This document shows, in pieces, positions 45,246 through 53,077 of a stretch of 64,000 nucleotides of DNA. Every line of letters begins with the position of its first letter. Within the stretch, counting starts at the first letter, position 1. A program made the position numbers and the translations under genes. The notes beneath the pieces are model-generated. The model had not been told where the DNA came from. It ran no database searches and saw only the letters and a list, made by a program, of their open reading frames with translations. Origin of the DNA: Marinagarivorans algicola (GTDB lineage Bacteria > Pseudomonadota > Gammaproteobacteria > Pseudomonadales > Cellvibrionaceae); the NCBI RefSeq assembly GCF_001292705.1, contig NZ_LGAK01000005.1:1-64000 (forward strand), written 5' to 3'.

Positions 45246-46043
45246 TTATTGCAAAACCGCTGCAAACCACTCCAGCATAACGGCCCAATTTTCCACAACA
45301 TATTGCCCTAGCATAGCCAAGCAAATGATCACTATAATAGGCCGTATCACACGATGCCCGCCTTTGATGGCGGTATGTGCGCCTAAATAACCCCCAAATA
45401 TTTGCCCCACGGCCATAGCGCCACCCACAATCCAAACGACTTTGCCACTAAAGATAAAGACAATGAGTGAGGCAATATTGCTGGTAAAGTTAAGTACCTT
45501 GGCGCCGCCTGTAGCCATTAGCAAGTTTTTGCCTTGTAAGGTTACTTGGCACAAGGTATAAAACATGCCTGCTCCAGGGCCTAGGTAACCATCATAAAAC
45601 CCCAGCCCAGGAACACAAAAAAAATGCCAAGTTGATGACGATACCCGCGGTTTTTGCTCGGCGCTGCTTTGTGCTGGTGCCAATAAAAAATACACGCAAA
45701 TTATCGCAATCACACAAGGAATAATCACCGTTAAAAACTGTGGCGGTGAAATAAGTACAGCTACCGTACCCACTACCGACCCCACAAAACACATAACAAT
45801 ACTCACTTTCATATCACTTAAGTTTGCTTTGCCTTTGCGTACCATCGTGGTGGCCGCAGCAAAACCGCCAAACGAAGCCTGAAACTTATTTGTAGCCAAA
45901 GCCAACACCGGCGGCATTTGTGCCAGCAGTAAAGCGGGAATAGTGATTAAACCACCGCCGCCGGCAATGGCATCGATAAACCCTGCCATAAAAGCAATGC
46001 CCGCGAGCATGATGATCGTTTCAATTGAAAACACTAATTCCAT
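45246..46043 (-). CDS. TSUP (TauE/SafE) family membrane permease
   Basis: About 265 residues with eight predicted helices in two repeats. The N-terminal signature GFIDAIAGGGGLITIPALL and the second-repeat GFYDGYLGPGAGMFYT are the TSUP pattern. Members export or import sulphite, sulphonates or other organic anions; the substrate here is unknown. I chose the Met at 46043 because the conserved first helix begins there; a longer frame to 46181 adds 46 non-family residues. It converges with the ribbon-helix-helix gene. Confidence 0.92.
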   Translation of the reverse strand: MELVFSIETIIMLAGIAFMAGFIDAIAGGGGLITIPALLLAQMPPVLALATNKFQASFGGFAAATTMVRKGKANLSDMKVSIVMCFVGSVVGTVAVLISPPQFLTVIIPCVIAIICVYFLLAPAQSSAEQKPRVSSSTWHFFCVPGLGFYDGYLGPGAGMFYTLCQVTLQGKNLLMATGGAKVLNFTSNIASLIVFIFSGKVVWIVGGAMAVGQIFGGYLGAHTAIKGGHRVIRPIIVIICLAMLGQYVVENWAVMLEWFAAVLQ

Positions 46044-46184
46044 GGATTGTCTCTTATCGTGAAATATATTAATCGACAGCACTGAAGGTACATAGAAACC
46101 TATACACCGTACAAAAATGCCGTAGTTTTTTGCACTAGGCAAGCGAATACCCAAAACCCGCACAGGGTCGCACATCTGCACTTT

Positions 46185-46216
46185 AATAGCAGTAAAGTTA
46201 AATAGCAGTAACGTTA
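46185..46216. repeat. Tandem 16-base repeat upstream of rnr
   Basis: AATAGCAGTAAAGTTA is followed directly by AATAGCAGTAACGTTA, one mismatch. It lies in the 360-base gap between the TSUP permease gene and rnr, about 140 bases before the rnr promoter candidate. The gap otherwise holds no gene. Confidence 0.7.
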
Positions 46217-46334
46217 ACCTTGCTAGAAGCGGTAAAGATAAAACGCAATAGCTGGCTACTCAATTTTACCGGTGCATCAACGCAATGCCATTACCGTTAC
46301 ATTTTGATCACAACCGAGTAAAGTAACACCGCCA

Positions 46335-46363
46335 TTAAACTTTAACGCTATTAGAGGTATACT
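46335..46363 (+). promoter_or_regulatory. Candidate promoter of rnr
   Basis: A -10 TATACT (5 of 6) at 46358-46363 and a weak -35 TTAAAC at 46335-46340 with a 17-base spacer, 40 bases before the rnr start. Confidence 0.4.
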
Positions 46364-46403
46364 CTTTAGCTAATTAATCAAGACGTCTCAAAGGACACCT
46401 CTT

Positions 46404-49001
46404 TTGTCGCAAAAACCCCCTATGAAAGACCCAGCCGCCGAGCGCGAAGCTCGCACTTATGACAACCCCATTGCCAGCCGCGAGCTTATTCTTGCCGTAC
46501 TGGAAAAAGCCAAAGGGCCTCTGTCTAAGCATGCACTCACCGAACAACTCCACATTGAAGGCGAAGATCAAGCCGAAGGCTTGCGCCGACGCCTAATCGC
46601 AATGGAGCGTGACGGACAAATTATGCGCAACCGTCGCGGTGCATATGGTCCTATCAGCAAAATGGACTTAGTCAGAGGGCGCGTCAGTGGCCACCGCGAT
46701 GGCTATGGCTTTGTAATAGTGCCCGGTGATACCGATGATGTTTACCTCGCTAACCGCCAAATGCGCAAAGTCTTTGATGGTGACGAAGTCTTAGTCCGCG
46801 TGACAGGTACCGACGTCAAGGGTCGCCGCGAAGGTAGCATTGCCGAGGTAGTGAGCCACAATACCACACATGTTGTTGGGCGCTATGTCACAGGCCCTGG
46901 TAGCCCGCGTATTCGCCCCGATAACCCTCGCATAGCGGCCGATATTTACATCAGCAAAGACAATACCTTAGTGGCCAAAGAAGGCCAGTTTGTGAGTGTA
47001 GAAATTACCCGCCAGCCCGATAAGTTTGGCGCCGCTGAAGGCATTATCAAAGAAGTGCTCGGTGACCATATGGCGCCCGGTATGGAAATCGATGTAGCCA
47101 TTCGCGCGCACGATATTCCCCATGTGTGGCCCGCAGCGGTTGAGCAGCTTGCCAGTCAACTCAGTACCGACGTTGACGAAGCCGATAAGGTTGGCCGTAT
47201 TGATCTGCGCCAATTGCCCTTAGTGACCATTGATGGCGAAGACGCCCGCGATTTTGATGACGCCGTATACTGCGAGAAAAAACGCAGTGGCGGCTGGCGT
47301 CTATATGTTGCTATTGCCGATGTTTCGCACTACGTGACCCCTAACGATGCACTCGATCAAGAAGCGCAAGTCCGAGGTAACTCGGTGTACTTCCCTGATC
47401 ATGTCATCCCGATGCTACCGCGTGGCCTTTCAAATGGCTTATGCTCGCTAAACCCTGAAGTCGATCGCTTGTGTATGGTGTGTGAAATGACCATTAGCGC
47501 CAACGGCCGTATCAGCGGTTATCAATTTTATGAAGCCGTCATGCATAGCCACGCACGCCTAACCTATACCAAGGTAGGCCAAATGCTCGCCGAAAAGACA
47601 CTCAGCGACTCACCATTACGCACGCAATACGCGCATGTCGTCAAGCATGTTGATGAGCTACACAACCTTTACCATGCGTTACGCAGTATTCGTACTGAGC
47701 GTGGCGCCATTGACTTTGAAACCGTCGAAACCCGTATTGTGTTTGACGAAAACCGTAAAATTGAGCGCATTGTACCGGTACACCGCAATGACGCTCACAA
47801 ACTGATCGAAGAATGCATGTTAGCGGCTAACGTGTGTGCCGCTCGGTTTTTAGATAGCCATAAAATCCCCACACTGTACCGCGTACACGAAGGCCCTAAA
47901 GAGCAAAAACTCAATAACTTAATGGAGTTTTTGGGCGCTCAAGGCATTCAAATAGCGGCCGGCAAAGGTGGTAAAATTGGCCCGCAACAGTACCAGCAAG
48001 TGATGGAGCTCATCAAAGAGCGCCCCGATGCGCAGATTATTCAGACGGTAATGTTGCGCAGTATGAACCAAGCGGTGTATCAGCCCGAAAACAAAGGCCA
48101 CTTTGGTTTAGCCTACCCTGCATATGCACACTTTACCTCGCCTATTCGTCGCTATCCCGATTTACTCGTTCACCGCGCTATTCGCAGTGTGATACGCAGC
48201 GGTGCAGAGTCAAAACGCGTTAAGCGCCATGATCAAACCCGCCAGCAAAACGCGAGCGAATCTTATCCGTATGATGTTAATGCGATGCTTGCGTTTGGCC
48301 AGCAAAGCTCGCTCACTGAGCGCCGCGCCGACGAAGCTACCCGCGACGTCATGAACTGGCTCAAGTGCGAATTTTTACACGACCGTATTGGCGATGTGTT
48401 TGAGGGGGTTATTTCTGCGGTGACAGGCTTTGGGCTGTTTGTAGAGCTTAAAGACCTATACGTCGAAGGCTTAGTGCACATTACCAATTTGCCACAAGAT
48501 TACTACCACTTTGAACCGGCGCATCATCGCTTAGTCGGTGAAAATAGCCGTAAAATGTATCGACTTGGTGACACCATCACAGTGCGTGTTGCCAACGTAA
48601 ACCTCGATGAACGCAAAGTCGACTTTGAACTAGAAGCCAAGCAGCCACGAAAACGCAAAGCCAAAAGTACCAGCAAAACGAGCGTAGCCAGCCATAACCA
48701 TTCAAATACTCCGCCAGCAAGTCGTCATAAAAAAACTTTTTCGTTTAAAGCGGGTGACACGCAGGTACCAATCAACCCCGACGATGTACTACTCGACCCC
48801 GAGAAGCCAAAGCGCCTGCAAAAAACCAAAAGCACCAAGCAATTTGCCAAAGACAAGCTGGCCGTTAAGCAAAGTAAAAGCAAAAAGGTAACGCCCAAAC
48901 CCAAGCATGCTAAAAAACTTAAAAATTCAGATAAATCGTCTGTCGGTAAAAAAAAGGGCGCTAAAAAAGTCATTAAAAAGAAAGTCGGCAAGAAGCGCTA
49001 A
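46404..49001 (+). CDS. rnr: Ribonuclease R
   Basis: 865 residues, a 3'-5' exoribonuclease that degrades structured RNA. Domains: N-terminal winged helix (~25-90), two cold-shock OB folds (~95-260), the RNB catalytic domain with the metal-binding DGEDARDFDDAVYC (~276), LTYTKVGQML and FTSPIRRYPDLLVHRAI, an S1 domain (GDVFEGVISAVTGFGLFVEL, ~660-740), and a long Lys/Ser-rich basic tail (~750-865). The TTG start at 46404 has AAGGA 8 bases upstream; an ATG six codons later is the alternative. rlmB follows in the same direction, a pairing common in gammaproteobacteria. Confidence 0.97.
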   Translation: MSQKPPMKDPAAEREARTYDNPIASRELILAVLEKAKGPLSKHALTEQLHIEGEDQAEGLRRRLIAMERDGQIMRNRRGAYGPISKMDLVRGRVSGHRDGYGFVIVPGDTDDVYLANRQMRKVFDGDEVLVRVTGTDVKGRREGSIAEVVSHNTTHVVGRYVTGPGSPRIRPDNPRIAADIYISKDNTLVAKEGQFVSVEITRQPDKFGAAEGIIKEVLGDHMAPGMEIDVAIRAHDIPHVWPAAVEQLASQLSTDVDEADKVGRIDLRQLPLVTIDGEDARDFDDAVYCEKKRSGGWRLYVAIADVSHYVTPNDALDQEAQVRGNSVYFPDHVIPMLPRGLSNGLCSLNPEVDRLCMVCEMTISANGRISGYQFYEAVMHSHARLTYTKVGQMLAEKTLSDSPLRTQYAHVVKHVDELHNLYHALRSIRTERGAIDFETVETRIVFDENRKIERIVPVHRNDAHKLIEECMLAANVCAARFLDSHKIPTLYRVHEGPKEQKLNNLMEFLGAQGIQIAAGKGGKIGPQQYQQVMELIKERPDAQIIQTVMLRSMNQAVYQPENKGHFGLAYPAYAHFTSPIRRYPDLLVHRAIRSVIRSGAESKRVKRHDQTRQQNASESYPYDVNAMLAFGQQSSLTERRADEATRDVMNWLKCEFLHDRIGDVFEGVISAVTGFGLFVELKDLYVEGLVHITNLPQDYYHFEPAHHRLVGENSRKMYRLGDTITVRVANVNLDERKVDFELEAKQPRKRKAKSTSKTSVASHNHSNTPPASRHKKTFSFKAGDTQVPINPDDVLLDPEKPKRLQKTKSTKQFAKDKLAVKQSKSKKVTPKPKHAKKLKNSDKSSVGKKKGAKKVIKKKVGKKR

Positions 49002-49229
49002 GCCGCCTTTATCCATTTTTACTGAGACTAAAAACAGCGACTCCCTTTACCCTTTTTGGGTAAGCGCTCGCAATGCGATAGGCCTATGAATAATGAACAC
49101 CATGGGCCTACTCTCACTGTTTTATTGTGACAATTTTAGGTTTGCTGCCAGTCATTTTTAGCGCGTATTTTTACAATCACCCAGCAATTGTTTTGAAGTC
49201 ATTCACTATTATTTTTGAAGTCATCCACT

Positions 49230-49967
49230 ATGAAGAAGCAAGTACTCTTTGGTTTACACGCGGTACAATCGGTCTTGGACAACACGCCCGAGCGCATATT
49301 AGAGCTTATTATTTTACAAGGCCGCCAAGACCAGCGCATGCAAAGCATCTTAGCCATTGCCGACATGCACGATATTAGCGTGAGTGAAAAACCCCGTAAA
49401 ACACTCGACACCATGGCTGATGGTAACCATCAAGGCATTATTGCATTAGCCAAGCCCGCCAAAGCGCTACAAGAAGATGACCTTTACACCATGGTCGAAG
49501 ACGATAAAAACGTCCCTTTTTTACTGGTTTTAGATGGCGTGACCGACCCGCATAATCTAGGGGCTTGCCTGCGCTCGGCCGACGCTGCCGGCGTGCAAGC
49601 GGTGGTCGTCCCCAAAGATAACTCTGTAGGCTTAACCGAGGTTGTACGTAAAGTGGCCTGCGGCGCCGCCGAGAGTGTGCCGCTAATTACTGTAACCAAC
49701 TTAGCGCGCACCCTGCAAAAGCTGCAAGAGCTTGGGGTATGGATTGTAGGCACCGCTGGTGAAGTGGATATGAATATTTACCAAGCCCCACTCACCGGAC
49801 CGCTCGCTATTGTGATGGGCGCAGAAGGTACCGGCATGCGCCGCCTAACCCGTGAGCACTGTGATCATTTAGCGTATATCCCTATGGCTGGCTCAGTGAG
49901 TAGCCTCAATGTCTCTGTTGCTACCGGTATTTGCTTATTTGAAGCTATTAGACAACGTAGCAGCTAA
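49230..49967 (+). CDS. rlmB: 23S rRNA (guanosine-2'-O-)-methyltransferase RlmB
   Basis: 245 residues, SPOUT-class. An N-terminal substrate-binding domain starts [12 protein letters not shown]. The knotted catalytic domain has motif 1 [16 protein letters not shown], motif 2 [12 protein letters not shown] and motif 3 [15 protein letters not shown], matching RlmB, which methylates G2251 of 23S rRNA (E. coli numbering). I chose the ATG at 49230; the frame is open slightly further upstream. It follows rnr after about 230 bases, where only a weak 6-pair hairpin is seen. Confidence 0.96.
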   Translation: MKKQVLFGLHAVQSVLDNTPERILELIILQGRQDQRMQSILAIADMHDISVSEKPRKTLDTMADGNHQGIIALAKPAKALQEDDLYTMVEDDKNVPFLLVLDGVTDPHNLGACLRSADAAGVQAVVVPKDNSVGLTEVVRKVACGAAESVPLITVTNLARTLQKLQELGVWIVGTAGEVDMNIYQAPLTGPLAIVMGAEGTGMRRLTREHCDHLAYIPMAGSVSSLNVSVATGICLFEAIRQRSS

Positions 49968-50092
49968 ACTATTTTTAGCCTATCACGTATCCAGAGCGCT
50001 GTTATCATCAGTAGCTGTGTATAGTTACAAAATAATAAGATAGTCAGTAACGGCCTCTTATGCGTATTATATGCATGAATAAGGAGGCCATT

Positions 50093-51376
50093 ATGTCGTA
50101 TGAATTTATTACCCGTATTGCTCAGGTATCTGCTCAAGAGTGGGCGGATTTATGGCAATCTGATTACCCTTTTATTCAACATGGCTTTTTAAGCGCCCTT
50201 GAAGACAGCCATGCCACCTGCACCGCATCGGGCTGGCAGCCCTATCATTTATTAATACGCAATACCCAGCAACAGCTCACCGCCGCTATGGTATTATTTA
50301 TTAAAAGCCACTCTTACGGTGAATATGTCTTTGATTGGAGTTGGGCCGATGCCTATCAGCAGCATGGGATAGACTATTACCCTAAGCTCGTCAACGCAAT
50401 TCCTTTTACACCCGCCACTGGCCCTCGCTTTGCAGCAATCGATACACGCGCACAGGCCGAGTTATTAACAGTACTCCAAGCGCATCTTAAAGAATCTACA
50501 TTTTCTGGCTTTCATAGCTTGTTCCCAAACAGCCAGCACAACACAGCGCTCATCAACGCCAGTTATACATCATCATCGCAGCGCGCGTTGCTACAAACGA
50601 GTAGCCAGAAAGAGACCCTTGAACAGGGCTTGCAAGATCTTGTACGACAGCGTCTAGGCTGTCAGTTTCACTGGTTTAATAATGACTACAACCACTTTGA
50701 TGACTTTTTAGCCAGTTTTTCTTCACGTAAGCGTAAAAATATCAAGAAAGAGCGCGCTAAAGTACTTGAGCATAATGTGCGTATCACCACAACTCAAGGC
50801 AGCGCATTGCAACCCAAAGACTGGGCCGAATTTTATGAGCTCTATAAACGCACCTACCTTAAACGCAGCGGTCATACCGGTTATTTAAGTGCTGAATGTT
50901 TTGCCTTAATGGGCCAAGCACTGCCCGAGCAAACATTGCTTATACGCGCCTACGCACAAGACACCGACGAAAACTCGCAGCCCCAAAGCCCCACTCAACA
51001 CCCCATTGCAGCAGCGCTATACTTTTATGATAGCCATACGCTTTATGGGCGCTACTGGGGGGCCATCGCTGAACTCGACGGCTTGCATTTTGAATGCTGT
51101 TATTATCGCGGTATTGAATTTGCTATTGAGCAAGGTTTACAACGCTTTGACCCTGGCGCACAGGGCGAACATAAAATTGCACGAGGCTTTACACCAGTAC
51201 TCACACAATCCTATCACTATCTTCGCCACCGCGAATTTAGCCATGCAATGACCCACTTTTTAAAAGAAGAGGCACAGCATATTGAAAACTACTGCCAAGA
51301 CGCACGCAAAAACCTGCCCTTTAAAGAAGATTCTGTATTACAAAAACCCGATTGCCTCATTAATTTGCATGCCTAA
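50093..51376 (+). CDS. DUF482 / FemAB-like acyltransferase-fold protein
   Basis: 427 residues, cytoplasmic. Fits the DUF482 (peptidogalycan biosynthesis/recognition) family of the GNAT-like superfamily: FLSALEDSHATCTASGWQPYHL, DAYQQHGIDYYPKLV, IPFTPATGPRF, FHWFNNDYNHFDDFLASFSSRKRKNIKKER, and the C-terminal ALYFYDSHTLYGRYWGA and FDPGAQGEHKIARGF. The substrate is unknown; by relation to FemAB it may transfer an acyl or aminoacyl group. AAGGAGG 5 bases before 50093 fixes this start over the ATG at 50060. The YceI gene follows 37 bases later. Confidence 0.88.
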   Translation: MSYEFITRIAQVSAQEWADLWQSDYPFIQHGFLSALEDSHATCTASGWQPYHLLIRNTQQQLTAAMVLFIKSHSYGEYVFDWSWADAYQQHGIDYYPKLVNAIPFTPATGPRFAAIDTRAQAELLTVLQAHLKESTFSGFHSLFPNSQHNTALINASYTSSSQRALLQTSSQKETLEQGLQDLVRQRLGCQFHWFNNDYNHFDDFLASFSSRKRKNIKKERAKVLEHNVRITTTQGSALQPKDWAEFYELYKRTYLKRSGHTGYLSAECFALMGQALPEQTLLIRAYAQDTDENSQPQSPTQHPIAAALYFYDSHTLYGRYWGAIAELDGLHFECCYYRGIEFAIEQGLQRFDPGAQGEHKIARGFTPVLTQSYHYLRHREFSHAMTHFLKEEAQHIENYCQDARKNLPFKEDSVLQKPDCLINLHA

Positions 51377-51413
51377 AATATTAACCATCACAAAAGCTCA
51401 TCGAGGACATTTT

Positions 51414-52049
51414 ATGATATTTAAAACCTTTAAGCCTGCAAGCGCAGCCTCAGCACTCGTACTCGCTAGTACACTGGCTTTACCTGCCCTAGCTCACGGT
51501 AAGGCAGATTGGTCAGTCAATCCCGATAATTCCAGTGTTAATTTTGTTAGCATTAAAAATAGTAGCGTTGGTGAAGTACATCATTTTAAAACGCTTCAAG
51601 GTAGCCTAAAAGACGGGCAGCTATTGGTGGATATTGACTTAGCCAGTGTTGAAACTGGTATTGAAATTCGCAATACACGGATGAAAGATTACTTGTTTGA
51701 AACCGGTCAATTTGCCACTGCAACGATTACCGCCAACGTCCGCCACATTGATTATAACCATCTTAAGGTAGGCCAAAGCTTGAGATCTAATGTTTCTTTT
51801 GCCATAACGTTACATGGCAAAAAAGTCATACTCAATACTGACGTTGCCATTACACAACAAGCCGACAATACGCTAAACGTCATTACTGAGAAGCCCATTA
51901 TGCTTCATGCTAAAGATTTTGGCCTAGAAGGCGGTATTGCAAAATTAATAGAGCTCGCTGGCCTTAAAGCAATTGCTAGCAGCGTACCTGTAACGGCCAT
52001 CTTAAATCTTAAAAAAATACCCTCTAACAACAATAAGAAGGCACTATGA
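51414..52049 (+). CDS. YceI-family periplasmic lipocalin-like protein
   Basis: 211 residues. The Sec signal peptide ends near LPALAHG, followed by a YceI beta-barrel with the family pattern WSVNPDNSSVNFVSIKN, the IDLASVETGIEIRNTRM strand and the MKDYLFET segment. YceI proteins bind isoprenoid or amphiphilic lipids in the periplasm. GAGGAC precedes the ATG at 51414; a longer open frame overlapping the previous gene lacks a site. The next gene overlaps its stop by four bases (ATGA). Confidence 0.93.
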   Translation: MIFKTFKPASAASALVLASTLALPALAHGKADWSVNPDNSSVNFVSIKNSSVGEVHHFKTLQGSLKDGQLLVDIDLASVETGIEIRNTRMKDYLFETGQFATATITANVRHIDYNHLKVGQSLRSNVSFAITLHGKKVILNTDVAITQQADNTLNVITEKPIMLHAKDFGLEGGIAKLIELAGLKAIASSVPVTAILNLKKIPSNNNKKAL

Positions 52050-52378
52050 GTCATTCATCGACCGGCTTACCCGAAAATATTGCGAATGTCGCTTGCTATG
52101 TATTTGGGTGGCTAAGTGGTTTAGTTATGTTATTTTCTGAGAAGAGTAGTGGCGCTGTAAAATTTCATGCCGCTCAATCGGTTGTTTTTTTTGGTACGTG
52201 TAGCCTACTTGGTATGCTCTTGCAAATATTGCCCATCATTGGGCCCCTAGCCCTAAGGCTCGTAGCCTTCTTAATGATTGCGGTATGGGTTATACAGATT
52301 GTCACTGCTTTTATAGGTAAACCACTCAGACTACCTGTTGTTAGTGGTATTGCGGTGTTACTGATTGGCTATATGTAA
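52046..52378 (+). CDS. Small membrane protein (DUF4870/Tic20-like)
   Basis: 110 residues with three to four hydrophobic helices. The N-terminal segment PENIANVACYVFGWLSGLVMLF and KFHAAQSVVFFG fit small DUF4870-type membrane proteins. Its function is unknown. It overlaps the YceI stop by four bases, so it is translationally coupled. A hairpin with a 19-base-pair stem follows. Confidence 0.82.
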   Translation: MSHSSTGLPENIANVACYVFGWLSGLVMLFSEKSSGAVKFHAAQSVVFFGTCSLLGMLLQILPIIGPLALRLVAFLMIAVWVIQIVTAFIGKPLRLPVVSGIAVLLIGYM

Positions 52379-52385
52379 AAATATA

Positions 52386-52429
52386 GAGCATAAGAATTTC
52401 TATGGTTCGTCATAGAAATTCTTATGCTC
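52386..52429. terminator. 19-bp hairpin between convergent genes
   Basis: A perfect 19-base-pair stem, starting GAGCATAAGAATTTC, with a GTTCGT loop, at 52386-52404/52411-52429. On the minus strand it is followed by ATATTTTT, so it best serves the phosphorelay operon coming from the right. On the plus strand the T-tract is missing. Confidence 0.85.
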
Positions 52430-52440
52430 AAGATATTCAC

Positions 52441-52893
52441 TTAGGTATGTCGCTTGCGCAAAAAAAGCTTTGATTCTTCCTTGCCGGTAGCAAGCAAAGA
52501 TGTTTCTTTTTCTGGGATATATTCGTCTAAAATAGTGGCAAGTAATGCCTGTGTCATTGGCTTTTGTACATAGCCATCGACATCAGATTCTACGCATTGC
52601 TCTTTAATTTCCTCTGTATAAGGCTCGGAAGATACTAAGATGATAGGTGCGCACGTTGGAGATGAACTTGATTTTTTTAAATTATTAGCAATATAAAAAC
52701 CACTAATTCCCGGCATATTAATATCTAAAAAAATTAGATCATAGGGGGTATCAAGTTTATCCACAATATCGAGTCCGCGCGCTTTAAAGACCTCGCAACC
52801 AAAGTCCTCTAGCATGTTTTCAATTAAGGCAGCCTCTACACGATTATCTTCCGCGATCAGTATTTTTGCCATATAATGTTTGTGAACCGTCAT
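52441..52893 (-). CDS. Single-domain response regulator
   Basis: 150 residues, a lone CheY-like receiver. The acidic pocket is in IAEDN, the phospho-acceptor is Asp57 in IFLDINMPG, the switch Ser is in ILVSSEP, and the conserved Lys is in YVQKPM. A basic tail of ~20 residues (KLFLRKRH) follows. No output domain is present, so it probably acts by protein interaction or as a phosphate shuttle. The first Met (52893) has AGGTG six bases upstream. It follows the hybrid kinase gene after 184 bases and is the last gene of the AT-rich minus-strand block. Confidence 0.93.
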   Translation of the reverse strand: MTVHKHYMAKILIAEDNRVEAALIENMLEDFGCEVFKARGLDIVDKLDTPYDLIFLDINMPGISGFYIANNLKKSSSSPTCAPIILVSSEPYTEEIKEQCVESDVDGYVQKPMTQALLATILDEYIPEKETSLLATGKEESKLFLRKRHT

Positions 52894-53077
52894 AAAAGCA
52901 CCTTGTATACTATTCTCACAATAATTATTTCAATTAAATAAAATTTAGCTATTAAAAACATCAATGAATAACATTATTGACTAATGACACTATCAAACAA
53001 TAAAATAAATTGGCAATGAAAGGTATCTAAATCACTTATATTTAGTTTAGCTAGGCTATAAAATAAATACCAAGCAA

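Noticed and set aside
46182-46403. A tRNA gene upstream of rnr, as found in some relatives
   Set aside because: No cloverleaf, T-loop GTTCRA or CCA-end pattern was found in the interval.
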